In this document: one piece after another, positions 10,435-19,222 of the stretch
Layout: every line of letters begins with the position of its first letter
Position numbering within the stretch: the first letter of the stretch is position 1
Source: Shewanella sp. OMA3-2
GTDB taxonomy: Bacteria > Pseudomonadota > Gammaproteobacteria > Enterobacterales > Shewanellaceae
DNA: 64,000 nucleotides
Reading direction: 5' to 3'
Assembly: GCF_021513195.1 (NCBI RefSeq)
Contig: NZ_CP090974.1
Span: 2,864,001-2,928,000 of the forward strand
The notes under the pieces: model-generated
Told to the model about the DNA's origin: nothing
The model's database searches: none
The model's input: only the letters and a program-made list of their open reading frames with translations
Program-made: the position numbers and the translations under genes

Positions 10435-11766
10435 ATGAGCATGACACAAGCACCATTACAGTCTTCATCACCAATGCAAATCCTTAATTGGAATAGTTTA
10501 TCGACTAACCAACAAGTTGCAGCATTAAAACGCTCACCTTTAGTGGGTGATAACAGTGTTGAGCAGCTGGTTCGCAGCATTATCGAACAAGTGGTATTAG
10601 ATGGTGATGCGGCTATTGCTAAATTTAATCAGCAGTTTGATGGCACTATCATTGATGATTTAGCCCTAACAACTGCTGAGATAGACTCTGCCAGTGCGAG
10701 AGTGTCGGACAAGGTTAAGCAAAGCATTGCTCAAGCGGTTGCCAATATTGAAGCGTTTCATCAGGCACAAGTATTTAAGCCGATTGATATTGAAACTCAA
10801 GTTGGGGTGCGATGTGAGCTCAGATCAGAAGCGATTGAAAAAGTCGGCTTGTATATTCCTGGTGGCACAGCACCACTCATATCAACAGTAATGATGCTTG
10901 CCCTGCCCGCTAGAATTGCCGGTTGTGAGCAACGAGTATTAGTTAGCCCACCGCCTATTAATGATGCAATTATTTATGCAGCCAAGGTGTGCGGTATTAC
11001 TGAGATTTATCAAGTGGGCGGTGCGCAAGCCATTGCAGCTTTGGCATTTGGTACAGAATCCATCCCTAAAGTCGATAAAATATTTGGCCCAGGTAATCGT
11101 TATGTTACCGAAGCCAAGCGCTTAGTCTCACAAGATAACCGCGTGAGTGTCACCATTGATATGCCAGCGGGTCCATCAGAAGTGTTGGTGATTGCCGATG
11201 ACCAAGCCAACCCCGCTTTTATTGCGGCGGATTTATTGTCGCAAGCAGAACACGGCGTTGACTCGCAAGTCATGTTGGTCACAAATAGTAAAGCGCAAGC
11301 TGATGCAGTGAATGCTCAGCTCACTATTCAACTAGCATTGTTACCACGACAAGATATTGCCGCCAAAGCGCTTGAATGTAGCCGAAGCTTGGTGGTTAAT
11401 GACATAGCCCAAGCAGTACAAGTATCGAATCAATATGGGCCGGAGCACTTAATTGTTCAAACTGAGAATCCACGAGCTTTACTCAGCACCATACGCGCTG
11501 CTGGTTCGGTTTTTCTAGGGGCGTATACGCCAGAATCTGTGGGTGATTATGCCAGTGGTACTAACCATGTGTTACCCACTTACGGTTATAGCCGTGCGGT
11601 ATCCAGTTTATCACTCGCCGATTTTAGTCGACGCTTTACAGTGCAAGAACTCAGTGCACAAGGCCTAAAAAACATTGGCCAAACCGTAATGACCCTGGCA
11701 GAAAATGAATTGTTAGATGCACACAAAAATGCCGTCGCGATTAGGTTGGCAAGCTTAAACCCGTAA
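10435..11766 (+). CDS. hisD: Histidinol dehydrogenase
   Basis: Zn-dependent NAD enzyme catalysing the last two oxidations, L-histidinol to histidine. The 443 residues (E. coli 434) include YIPGGTAPLISTVMMLALPA, the signature GGAQAIAALAFGT, KIFGPGNRYVTEAK, DMPAGPSEVLV and the metal/base residues in SQAEHGVDSQ and GPEHLIV. A short N-terminal extension (about 10 residues) precedes the family's usual beginning. ATG 10435 is six bases after the hisG stop; a second ATG at 10441 would be equally possible. Confidence 0.96.
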   Translation: MSMTQAPLQSSSPMQILNWNSLSTNQQVAALKRSPLVGDNSVEQLVRSIIEQVVLDGDAAIAKFNQQFDGTIIDDLALTTAEIDSASARVSDKVKQSIAQAVANIEAFHQAQVFKPIDIETQVGVRCELRSEAIEKVGLYIPGGTAPLISTVMMLALPARIAGCEQRVLVSPPPINDAIIYAAKVCGITEIYQVGGAQAIAALAFGTESIPKVDKIFGPGNRYVTEAKRLVSQDNRVSVTIDMPAGPSEVLVIADDQANPAFIAADLLSQAEHGVDSQVMLVTNSKAQADAVNAQLTIQLALLPRQDIAAKALECSRSLVVNDIAQAVQVSNQYGPEHLIVQTENPRALLSTIRAAGSVFLGAYTPESVGDYASGTNHVLPTYGYSRAVSSLSLADFSRRFTVQELSAQGLKNIGQTVMTLAENELLDAHKNAVAIRLASLNP

Positions 11767-11840
11767 AAGTAATCTTGGCGCCGTGATGATAAACCCCATC
11801 GTTGGCAGCAATAATAGAATTGATTTATGAGCACATGTTT

Positions 11841-12890
11841 ATGAACACATTTGATGCAAGAAAATTAGCCAGACCCGAGTTACTTGAACTAACGCCTTAT
11901 CAAAGTGCAAGGCGCATTGGTGGTCGTGGCGACATTTGGATTAATGCCAATGAATCACCGTTTAACAATAGTGATTTAGATAAGTTAAATCGCTACCCTG
12001 AGTGCCAGCCGCCTGCACTTATCAATGCTTATGCTGATTACGCCAGGGTTAAACCAGAGCAGATTATTGCCAGTCGCGGTGCCGATGAAGCCATAGAATT
12101 ACTTATTCGTACTTTTTGTACACCGGGTAAAGACACGATTGCGTCATTTGGTCCGACTTATGGCATGTACGCCATCAGTGCTGCCACCTTTAATGTTGGC
12201 GTAACAGCATTGGGTTTAACCACTGACTATCAATTACCCGATAATTGGCCAGCTGAAATCGGAAATGCCAAACTGGTGTTTATTTGTAACCCCAATAACC
12301 CGACAGGTACCATCATCAGTAAACAAGATATTGCCAAGGCGATTGCAAGCGCGCCTCAAGCAATAGTGGTAGTTGATGAAGCTTATATTGAATTTAGCCC
12401 TGAGTATTCGGTTGCTGATTTACTGTCGACATACCCAAATCTTGTGGTATTACGGACTTTATCTAAAGCGTTTGCTTTAGCCGGAGCCCGTTGTGGTTTT
12501 ATGCTGGCTAATGAAGCCATTATCGATTTAGTCATGCTAGTAATAGCACCTTATCCTGTGCCGCTACCCGTATCGGAATTAGCCACTAAAGCGTTAAGCC
12601 CTGATGGTATTAGGTTAATGCGTGAACAAGTGACCAGTTTGAATCAACAAGGTGAGCGACTCACTCAAGTACTGCAAAAAATTGGCGCCAAGGTGCTAAC
12701 AGCAAAAGGCAACTTTGCCTTAGCACGCTTTAACAACGTTGCCGAAATAGCACAATTACTGACAGATAACGGCATTGTCGCTAGGGCTTATAAAGACCCT
12801 CGTTTAGCTGATGCTATACGGTTCAGCTTTACCTCTAGCGCCCAAACAGACAAATTAATTGACGTGCTATTAAGCAGCCAAAACAAATAA
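11841..12890 (+). CDS. hisC: Histidinol-phosphate aminotransferase
   Basis: PLP enzyme that transaminates imidazole-acetol phosphate to histidinol phosphate. It has LTPYQSARRIGG near the N-terminus, NANESPFNNS, the CNPNNPTGT loop, VVDEAYIEF, and the PLP-lysine motif TLSKAFALAGARCGF near residue 206. From ATG 11841 the protein is 349 aa (E. coli 356). Upstream starts (ATG 11835, TTG 11802) would add residues with no family match. The 11767-11840 gap after hisD is the longest break within the operon. Confidence 0.94.
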   Translation: MNTFDARKLARPELLELTPYQSARRIGGRGDIWINANESPFNNSDLDKLNRYPECQPPALINAYADYARVKPEQIIASRGADEAIELLIRTFCTPGKDTIASFGPTYGMYAISAATFNVGVTALGLTTDYQLPDNWPAEIGNAKLVFICNPNNPTGTIISKQDIAKAIASAPQAIVVVDEAYIEFSPEYSVADLLSTYPNLVVLRTLSKAFALAGARCGFMLANEAIIDLVMLVIAPYPVPLPVSELATKALSPDGIRLMREQVTSLNQQGERLTQVLQKIGAKVLTAKGNFALARFNNVAEIAQLLTDNGIVARAYKDPRLADAIRFSFTSSAQTDKLIDVLLSSQNK

Positions 12891-12927
12891 ATTATAACAA
12901 TATTCCTACAAATTTAAGGTTAGCAAG

Positions 12928-13995
12928 ATGAAACAGAAAATACTTTTTATTGATCGTGACGGCACATTGGTTGAAGAGCCAGTAATTGATAAGCAACTAG
13001 ACAGCCTAGCTAAATTAGTGTTTGAGCCGCAGGTGATCCCTGCACTATTAAAATTGCAAAAAGCCGGTTTTAGATTAGTGATGGTCAGTAATCAAGATGG
13101 TTTAGGCACACCTTCATTCCCTAAAGATGATTTTGATGCACCGCACAACATGATGATGCAAATTTTTCAAAGCCAGGGAGTCAAGTTCGACGATGTGGTT
13201 ATTTGTCCGCACTTTAATGACGAAAATTGCAGCTGCCGTAAGCCTAAACTGGGACTGGTAAAAAGCTACTTAACTGAAGGCAGAGTCGACTTTACTGAAT
13301 CCGCTGTTATTGGTGATCGCATTACCGATGTCGAACTCGCCAATGCAATGGGGATTAAAAGCTTCCTTTACAATCGCCAAACCTTAGATTGGGACGCTAT
13401 TTGCCAGGCGCTTTTAAGCAAAGGCCGCCAAGCAACTGTTGTGCGCACCACCAAAGAAACCGACATTAAAGTGACCATTGACTTAGACAATCAATCAAAA
13501 GGTAAAATTGACACCGGCATTGGCTTTTTTGACCACATGCTTGACCAAATTCAAACCCACGGCAATTTCAAGATGGATGTTCATGTTGATGGTGACTTAG
13601 AGATTGATGATCATCACAGTGTTGAAGATACGGCACTGGCCATTGGTGATGCGATTCGTCAAGCCTTAGGGGATAAGCGCGGCATCGCTCGTTTTGGTTT
13701 TAGCCTGCCAATGGATGAAGCCAACGGCGAATGCTTAATGGACATTTCAGGCCGTCCATTTATCAAGTTCAAAGCTGATTTCGAGCGTGAAATGGTCGGT
13801 GAAATGGCGACAGAAATGGTGCCACATTTTTTCCGCTCATTCGCTGATGGTTTACGTTGTACATTACATATCAGCTCTGAAGGTGACAATGACCACCACA
13901 AAGTGGAAGCCTTGTTCAAAGTATTAGGCCGCACTCTTCGCCAGGCGGTGAAAGTAGAAGGTGACATACTGCCTTCCAGTAAAGGCGTGCTGTAA
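12928..13995 (+). CDS. hisB: Bifunctional histidinol-phosphatase / imidazoleglycerol-phosphate dehydratase
   Basis: A two-domain enzyme of 355 aa, the same length as in E. coli. Residues 1-165 are a HAD/DDDD phosphatase ([12 protein letters not shown] at the N-terminus, zinc-binding [15 protein letters not shown] near 92-106, [11 protein letters not shown]). Residues about 167-355 are the dehydratase with metal-binding [13 protein letters not shown] and [12 protein letters not shown]. The phosphatase fusion is typical of gammaproteobacteria. hisH begins 9 bp downstream. Confidence 0.97.
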   Translation: MKQKILFIDRDGTLVEEPVIDKQLDSLAKLVFEPQVIPALLKLQKAGFRLVMVSNQDGLGTPSFPKDDFDAPHNMMMQIFQSQGVKFDDVVICPHFNDENCSCRKPKLGLVKSYLTEGRVDFTESAVIGDRITDVELANAMGIKSFLYNRQTLDWDAICQALLSKGRQATVVRTTKETDIKVTIDLDNQSKGKIDTGIGFFDHMLDQIQTHGNFKMDVHVDGDLEIDDHHSVEDTALAIGDAIRQALGDKRGIARFGFSLPMDEANGECLMDISGRPFIKFKADFEREMVGEMATEMVPHFFRSFADGLRCTLHISSEGDNDHHKVEALFKVLGRTLRQAVKVEGDILPSSKGVL

Positions 13996-14004
13996 GGAGC
14001 TAAC

Positions 14005-14682
14005 GTGACAGACTTATCCATAAAAGCGCTATCAAGGGTGCCTAACGATAAAGACAGTAACTTAAGCGATCTTACTGTGATTATCGATACAGGGTGTGCC
14101 AATTTAAGCTCGGTGCGCTTTGCGTTTGAACGCTTAAATGCCAATATCGTCGTCAGTGCTGACTTTGAGGTTATTCGCAGTGCAGCAAGAGTGGTTTTAC
14201 CAGGTGTAGGTACCGCTGGAGCGGCTATGGCAGCGTTAAAATCGAAAGACTTAATCGGGTTAATTAAAAGCCTGACACAACCCGTTATGGGTGTTTGCTT
14301 AGGGATGCAAATGCTTGCTTCCCTGTCAAATGAGTATGGCGGACGCAGCACACAGGCCATTGAATGTTTAGGGCTTATCCCGACAGAGATAGGTGATTTA
14401 GACAGCAAAGGACTTCCTTTGCCTCACATGGGCTGGAATCAAATAACCGTATCTGATCATCCACTTTTTGCGGGCATAGAAAACGGCAGTTATGCGTACT
14501 TTGTGCATGGTTATCGTGCGCCAATCAGTGAATATACCTTAGCAAGCAGTCATTACGGTGAAGATTTCAGCGCCGCTATTGGCAAAGATAACTTTTTTGG
14601 GGTGCAGTTTCACCCTGAAAAAAGCGCTACTGTTGGCGCAAAGATTTTACAAAACTTTTTAAACATGGGGAAAGCACAATGA
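14005..14682 (+). CDS. hisH: Imidazole glycerol phosphate synthase, glutaminase subunit
   Basis: Class I glutamine amidotransferase that passes ammonia to HisF. The nucleophile motif [12 protein letters not shown] and the triad end [10 protein letters not shown] are present. The chosen GTG start has AAGGAG seven bases upstream, giving 225 aa. Family members usually begin near [15 protein letters not shown] (here about residue 24), so there is a roughly 23-residue N-terminal extension of unknown meaning. A later internal GTG would remove it but has a poorer ribosome site. The stop overlaps hisA by 4 bp. Confidence 0.93.
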   Translation: MTDLSIKALSRVPNDKDSNLSDLTVIIDTGCANLSSVRFAFERLNANIVVSADFEVIRSAARVVLPGVGTAGAAMAALKSKDLIGLIKSLTQPVMGVCLGMQMLASLSNEYGGRSTQAIECLGLIPTEIGDLDSKGLPLPHMGWNQITVSDHPLFAGIENGSYAYFVHGYRAPISEYTLASSHYGEDFSAAIGKDNFFGVQFHPEKSATVGAKILQNFLNMGKAQ

Positions 14683-15416
14683 TCATTCCAGCAATTGATT
14701 TAATTGATGGTCAAGTGGTGCGTTTATACCAGGGCGACTACCAGCAAAAAACCACCTTTGACTTAAGCCCCCTCGCCCAGCTGCAATCCTATGAAGCTCA
14801 GGGAGCTAAATTATTACACATTGTCGATTTGACCGGTGCAAAGGACCCATCAAAACGCCAAATAGCCTTAATTGGCGATCTAGTGGCGGGGTTAAAAGCT
14901 GACATTCAAGTCGGTGGTGGCATTCGTAGCGAGCAGCAAGTTGAAGAGTTGTTAGCACTAGGCGTTAAACGTGTCGTGATTGGTTCACTGGCGGTGAAAG
15001 AGCCTGAGTTAGTCAAAAGCTGGTTTGTTAAATATGGCAGCGAGACTATTTGCTTAGCGCTTGATGTTAATATTAATGATGCGGGTGAAAAAATTGTCGC
15101 AGTATCTGGCTGGCAAACCGGCGGCGGTAAGTCTTTAGAATCACTGGTATCCGAGTACCAAAGCGTTGGCTTACAGCATGCTTTAGTCACCGATATTAGT
15201 CGAGACGGCACCTTACAAGGTGCGAATACCGATTTATATCAAGAGCTGGCTGCAAAGTACCCCAACATTACTTGGCAAGCTTCTGGCGGTATCGCCACAT
15301 TAGAGGATGTTGCAGCAGTACGTGATAGCAAAGCCGATGGCATTATTATCGGTAAAGCACTACTGATCAAAAACTTCACCGTTGAGGAGGCAATCACATG
15401 CTGGCCAAACGCATAG
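14679..15416 (+). CDS. hisA: ProFAR isomerase (phosphoribosylformimino-AICAR ribotide isomerase)
   Basis: TIM-barrel isomerase opening the ribose of ProFAR to PRFAR. The 245 residues (same as E. coli) have the catalytic Asp in [15 protein letters not shown] (Asp8 region), VGGGIRS, and the second catalytic Asp in [13 protein letters not shown] near residue 172, plus [11 protein letters not shown]. It overlaps hisH by 4 bp and hisF by 19 bp, so all three are probably translationally coupled. Confidence 0.97.
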   Translation: MIIPAIDLIDGQVVRLYQGDYQQKTTFDLSPLAQLQSYEAQGAKLLHIVDLTGAKDPSKRQIALIGDLVAGLKADIQVGGGIRSEQQVEELLALGVKRVVIGSLAVKEPELVKSWFVKYGSETICLALDVNINDAGEKIVAVSGWQTGGGKSLESLVSEYQSVGLQHALVTDISRDGTLQGANTDLYQELAAKYPNITWQASGGIATLEDVAAVRDSKADGIIIGKALLIKNFTVEEAITCWPNA

Positions 15417-16171
15417 TTCCTTGTCTTGATGTCCGTGAAGGTAAAGTCGTTAAAGGGGTACAATTTCGTGACCATGAAATCGTTGGCGACATAGTGCCAC
15501 TTGCGGCGCGTTATGCCCTTGAAGGTGCTGATGAGCTAGTCTTTTATGATATTACCGCTAGCGCCCACGATAGAGTAATAGATAAGTCATGGGTCAGTCG
15601 CGTTGCGGAACAAATTGATATTCCGTTTTGCGTTGCTGGTGGGATTAAAACCATTGAACAAGCCCGTGAAAAATTAGCCTTTGGTGCTGATAAAATATCG
15701 ATTAATTCTCCGGCATTAACCGACCCAAGTTTAATTTCACGCTTACAGGATGAATTTGGTCGTCAGTGTATTGTTATTGGTATCGACTCATTTTATGACG
15801 CAATATCAGATAGTTACAAAGTAAAACAATTTACTGGCGATGAAGCCGCGACTAAAGATACTCAATGGTACACTCAAGATTGGGTTGAGGAAGTACAAAA
15901 GCGTGGTTGTGGTGAAATTGTCCTCAATGTGATGAATCAAGATGGGGTGCGGGGCGGCTATGATATTAAACAGCTCAGTATGGTTCGCGCTATTTGTGAT
16001 GTACCGTTAATCGCATCTGGCGGTGCGGGCACCATGGAACATTTTAAAGACGTGTTCCAACAAGCCAAAGTTGATGCCGCATTAGCTGCCAGTGTATTTC
16101 ATAAAGGCATTATCGATATTGGTGATTTAAAACGATACCTTTACAGCCAAAAAATTGCGATTAGACTATAA
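15398..16171 (+). CDS. hisF: Imidazole glycerol phosphate synthase, cyclase subunit
   Basis: Combines PRFAR with ammonia from HisH to give imidazole glycerol phosphate and AICAR. The 257-residue TIM barrel carries the catalytic pair in [17 protein letters not shown] (Asp11) and [10 protein letters not shown] (Asp130 region), with phosphate-binding [10 protein letters not shown] and [10 protein letters not shown]. The 19-bp overlap with hisA preserves the expected start ([11 protein letters not shown]), and GAGG lies just upstream within hisA. Confidence 0.97.
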   Translation: MLAKRIVPCLDVREGKVVKGVQFRDHEIVGDIVPLAARYALEGADELVFYDITASAHDRVIDKSWVSRVAEQIDIPFCVAGGIKTIEQAREKLAFGADKISINSPALTDPSLISRLQDEFGRQCIVIGIDSFYDAISDSYKVKQFTGDEAATKDTQWYTQDWVEEVQKRGCGEIVLNVMNQDGVRGGYDIKQLSMVRAICDVPLIASGGAGTMEHFKDVFQQAKVDAALAASVFHKGIIDIGDLKRYLYSQKIAIRL

Positions 16172-16196
16172 AACGCCTCAAATAAAGAGATAAATT

Positions 16197-16820
16197 ATGA
16201 CACAAGTAACATTGGACAGTGCAAGCCTAGCTTGGGATAAACAGGATGGATTAATCCCTGCTGTGGTTCAAAACCACTTAACAGGCAAAGTCTTAATGCT
16301 AGGCTACATGGACAAAGCCGCCCTTGATAAAACCCTATCGACCCATCAAGTTACTTTTTTTAGCCGTTCAAAGCAGCGTTTATGGACCAAGGGTGAAAGC
16401 TCTGGCAATACTTTGCAACTTATCGCTATTGATAAAGACTGCGATAACGACAGCCTATTAGTGCAAGTTATTCCTAATGGCCCAACCTGCCACACTGGGA
16501 CCGAAAGCTGCTGGCCTGATGGTAATGCTCACCCTTTTATTGATAACCTAACAAACGTCATCATTTCACGTAAGGGCCAGAGTGCTGACTCAAGTTATAC
16601 CGCCTCATTATTTGAACGTGGCACTAAACGTATCGCCCAAAAAGTCGGTGAAGAAGGATTAGAAACGGCATTAGCTGCGGTTACAAATGACAAAGAAGAG
16701 TTAGTCAATGAAGCCTCAGACTTGATGTATCACTTAATTGTGTTACTTGAAGATCAAGGCCTTTCTATGGCAGACATTAATCAAAACCTGCTGGTTCGTC
16801 ATACCAAAGCGACTAAATGA
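16197..16820 (+). CDS. hisIE: Phosphoribosyl-AMP cyclohydrolase / phosphoribosyl-ATP pyrophosphatase
   Basis: Bifunctional enzyme for steps two and three of histidine synthesis, 207 aa (E. coli 203). The N-terminal cyclohydrolase (about 1-115) has [28 protein letters not shown] and the metal-binding cysteines of [10 protein letters not shown]. The C-terminal pyrophosphohydrolase (about 120-207) has [21 protein letters not shown] and the MazG-like EASDLMYHL. It ends the operon; a symmetrical terminator follows at 16844. Confidence 0.97.
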   Translation: MTQVTLDSASLAWDKQDGLIPAVVQNHLTGKVLMLGYMDKAALDKTLSTHQVTFFSRSKQRLWTKGESSGNTLQLIAIDKDCDNDSLLVQVIPNGPTCHTGTESCWPDGNAHPFIDNLTNVIISRKGQSADSSYTASLFERGTKRIAQKVGEEGLETALAAVTNDKEELVNEASDLMYHLIVLLEDQGLSMADINQNLLVRHTKATK

Positions 16821-16843
16821 GAGTAAGTGATTAACACTATAAT

Positions 16844-16869
16844 AAAAAAGACGCATAAGCGTCTTTTTT
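16844..16869. terminator. Bidirectional terminator between hisIE and the mscS gene
   Basis: A perfect stem (AAAAAAGACGC, loop ATAA, GCGTCTTTTTT) with A tract on one side and T tract on the other, so it can end transcription from both convergent genes. Confidence 0.9.
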
Positions 16870-16908
16870 GTTTTAACAATTTACCTAATCCACAAAAGTG
16901 GCATATGT

Positions 16909-17781
16909 TTATTGCGGTCTATCACTATTAGTAATGGTTAGATTGCCATCAACATGAATATCTCGTTGCGGGAAGGCAATAGAAATATCATGTTTATTAA
17001 ATAAGTCATAAATTCTATAGCGCATTTCACTGCGACGACGGCGAATATCAGTTTCAGATATGGCATTAACCCAAAAAACCATATCAAATATTAATGCACT
17101 ATCGCCAAAATCTTCAAATAATACTGTGGGTTTTGGGTGTGGTAAAATATCGTCACGTTCTTCAAGCACACCGAACAATAACTTCTGCACTAGCATTACA
17201 TCAGACCCATAAGCCACGCCGACTCGTATAAAAGTACGCGCATTCTTATCAATCAAGGTCCAATTAGTCACAGTATTTTCAAGAAGCTGGCTGTTCGGAA
17301 CCAACATATGAACACCATCATTTCGACGAATTAACGTCGAGCGGGTGTTTATCGACTCAACCACGCCTCTTGCATCACCAACCTCTAAAAAATCACCAAT
17401 ACGAATAGGGCGCTCCCACATTAAAATCCAACCTGAAATAAAGTTGTTAATAATGTTCTGCGCACCAAAACCGACACCAATCGCTATTGCACCAGAAACA
17501 AATGCAAATGCCGTAAGGGGGATATTAAGTATATCCATGCTGGTTATCGCCAAAATAGCGATAGATAGGACCAAATACATCCGAGAAAATAAATGCACAG
17601 CATCGGCGCTCACATTACGTTTTCTTAATGTACTCGTAATTAACTTACCAACCCGACTAACAATAAACCAGGCTAAAAAGATATACAGCGGTACCTGGAT
17701 GATTTGCAGCAAAGTGATTGGCCGGCTGTCGTAGGTGTAGACCACAAACGACAGCAACGAAAGTAACTCATTAAAGTCCAT
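16909..17781 (-). CDS. Small-conductance mechanosensitive channel (MscS family)
   Basis: A 290-aa inner-membrane protein, about the size of E. coli MscS (286). There are N-terminal hydrophobic segments at about 22-42 and 70-90, then the pore helix rich in Gly/Ala (SGAIAIGVGFGAQNIINNFISG, about 93-115). The beta domain starts at ERPIRIGDFLEVGDARGVVESI and the protein ends in a C-terminal alpha/beta domain. Such channels open on hypo-osmotic shock. Family members vary in conductance and ion preference, so function beyond MscS-like is not assigned. It is downstream of lpxM in the same direction, separated by 59 bp containing a hexamer repeat. Confidence 0.9.
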   Translation of the reverse strand: MDFNELLSLLSFVVYTYDSRPITLLQIIQVPLYIFLAWFIVSRVGKLITSTLRKRNVSADAVHLFSRMYLVLSIAILAITSMDILNIPLTAFAFVSGAIAIGVGFGAQNIINNFISGWILMWERPIRIGDFLEVGDARGVVESINTRSTLIRRNDGVHMLVPNSQLLENTVTNWTLIDKNARTFIRVGVAYGSDVMLVQKLLFGVLEERDDILPHPKPTVLFEDFGDSALIFDMVFWVNAISETDIRRRRSEMRYRIYDLFNKHDISIAFPQRDIHVDGNLTITNSDRPQ

Positions 17782-17814
17782 TAAATTGCTCTCTTGGTTG
17801 TTTTTATTGTTAGT

Positions 17815-17844
17815 GTTTAAGTTTAAGTTTAAGTTTAAGTTTAG
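17815..17844. repeat. Hexanucleotide tandem repeat (GTTTAA)4 GTTTAG
   Basis: Five contiguous six-base units between lpxM and the mscS-type gene, 33-63 bp upstream of the latter's start. The lpxM stop codon (17841-17843) is formed inside the last unit. Short tandem repeats of this kind change copy number by slippage. Confidence 0.92.
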
Positions 17845-18776
17845 TACAACTCTGCTTCACCTGGCGGACGCGTTTTTAAAATTTTCAAAAACCACATATA
17901 TTGCTCAGGATAGGCTTTTATCACTTGCTCAACAATTTGGTTAAGCACTAAAGACTCATCTTCTTTAGTGGCCATCGTATCAGGATCTAACGCGGCTGAT
18001 ATGGTGGTATGAAATACCATGGCTTTTCTATCATACCCAATCTTAACCGGAAACACTTTGGCATTACCCGCTTTTGCCAAACGTCCAACTACAGGTAACG
18101 TCGCTTTAGTGGTATCAAAAAAAGGGGCAAACACGCTTTGTTCTGGACCTAAATCTTCATCGGGTAAATAAAAGAAACTATTATCTTGTTTAAGTTCTGA
18201 CAATAATGCCCTAATACCCGCTTCACGCATATACACTCGCCCACCTTGGCTACTGCGTAAACGGTTGCTGAACCAGTTAAATAACCCATTACGGTGTGCT
18301 TTAGCCATTGTCACCATAGGTATTTCAATATTTACTCGCAGTCCTGCATATTCCATCGGCCAAACATGAGGCATGATAAAAATAATTGGATGTCCCGCTG
18401 ACCTTGCTTTTGCGACATGCTCAAAACCCTGTAACTGAACGCGACGTTTAATGTGCTCGTTGGACCGAAACAGCATTTCTGCTTGCGATAATAAAACAAG
18501 AATAAAAGCTTCAACATTATCACGGACTAATCTATCGACTTCATCTGGTGTCAGCGCTGGTAGACATTGACCAATATTAATCCGCGCAATACTAATGGGC
18601 TTAGTCGCTATACGCATCACTAATCTCGCTAAAACACGGCTAATGGGATCTCGAATATATGCGGGTAAAATCCCAAAAAAAGAGAGTACTAGGATAGCCA
18701 GCCAGGTTCCCCAGTAACGCGGATGCAATAACCCTGCATTAAAGCGGGTATCAAAATGCTTTTGTTGTCGAGCCAA
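17841..18776 (-). CDS. lpxM: Lipid A acyltransferase (LpxL/LpxM family)
   Basis: Adds a secondary acyl chain (laurate or myristate) to Kdo2-lipid A precursor at the inner membrane. The 311 residues have an N-terminal membrane anchor (about 24-42) and the HTRL acyltransferase motif H-x4-E in MPHVWPMEYAGL near residue 138, then an R-rich acceptor segment (NRLRSSQGGRVY) and FYLPDEDLGPEQSVFAPFF. The LYF-type DEDLG block favours LpxM over LpxP, but the two are hard to separate by eye. The stop codon lies in the GTTTAA repeat. Confidence 0.85.
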   Translation of the reverse strand: MARQQKHFDTRFNAGLLHPRYWGTWLAILVLSFFGILPAYIRDPISRVLARLVMRIATKPISIARINIGQCLPALTPDEVDRLVRDNVEAFILVLLSQAEMLFRSNEHIKRRVQLQGFEHVAKARSAGHPIIFIMPHVWPMEYAGLRVNIEIPMVTMAKAHRNGLFNWFSNRLRSSQGGRVYMREAGIRALLSELKQDNSFFYLPDEDLGPEQSVFAPFFDTTKATLPVVGRLAKAGNAKVFPVKIGYDRKAMVFHTTISAALDPDTMATKEDESLVLNQIVEQVIKAYPEQYMWFLKILKTRPPGEAELY

Positions 18777-18840
18777 TAGAAAAACCTCATCAAAAAAATC
18801 TGCGGCCGAATAATAGCATGACTATTTAGTTGGGCAAATT

Positions 18841-18870
18841 CAAAAAAAAAGCCACTCTACTAGAGTGGCT
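18841..18870 (-). terminator. Rho-independent terminator of ihfA
   Basis: An AGCCACTC/GAGTGGCT stem with a five-base loop. Read on the minus strand it is followed by a run of nine T. It lies 50 bp after the ihfA stop. Confidence 0.88.
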
Positions 18871-18919
18871 ATTTCAATTTTTACTATGTAAAGCAGATAA
18901 GCTAATTTAACTAGTGAAC

Positions 18920-19219
18920 TTATTTCTTGCCAGCGTTAGCCGCTTCAACACGTGCTTTTAACTTTTGTCCAGGACGGAAAGTTACAACACGTCGTGCAGA
19001 AATTGGAATATCTTCACCAGTTTTCGGGTTCCGTCCTGGTCTTTGATTCTTGTCCCTAAGGTCAAAGTTGCCGAAGCCAGATAACTTGACCTGCTCACCA
19101 TGTTCGAGTGCTTCACGAATTTCTTCAAAGAAAGACTCCACCATCTCTTTAGCCACACGCTTATTGATGCCAAGTGTTTCAAATAGATGTTCTGCCATTT
19201 CGGCTTTGGTAAGTGCCAT
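18920..19219 (-). CDS. ihfA: Integration host factor subunit alpha
   Basis: Nucleoid protein that bends DNA by about 160 degrees as a heterodimer with IhfB. The 99 residues (E. coli 99) show [18 protein letters not shown], the dimer core, and the DNA-arm motif [22 protein letters not shown] with the intercalating Pro. It lies three bases after the pheT stop, the same pheS-pheT-ihfA order as in E. coli, so it is probably co-transcribed with the synthetase genes. Confidence 0.97.
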   Translation of the reverse strand: MALTKAEMAEHLFETLGINKRVAKEMVESFFEEIREALEHGEQVKLSGFGNFDLRDKNQRPGRNPKTGEDIPISARRVVTFRPGQKLKARVEAANAGKK

Positions 19220-19222
19220 ACT

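Noticed and set aside
13659..14408. Open frame of 249 codons on the minus strand across hisB-hisH
   Set aside because: It runs antisense through the conserved HisB dehydratase and HisH domains; no independent support.
17815..17844. GTTTAA repeat as a CRISPR or integration element
   Set aside because: Units are six bases and contiguous without spacers, and no cas or integrase gene is near; it is a simple sequence repeat.
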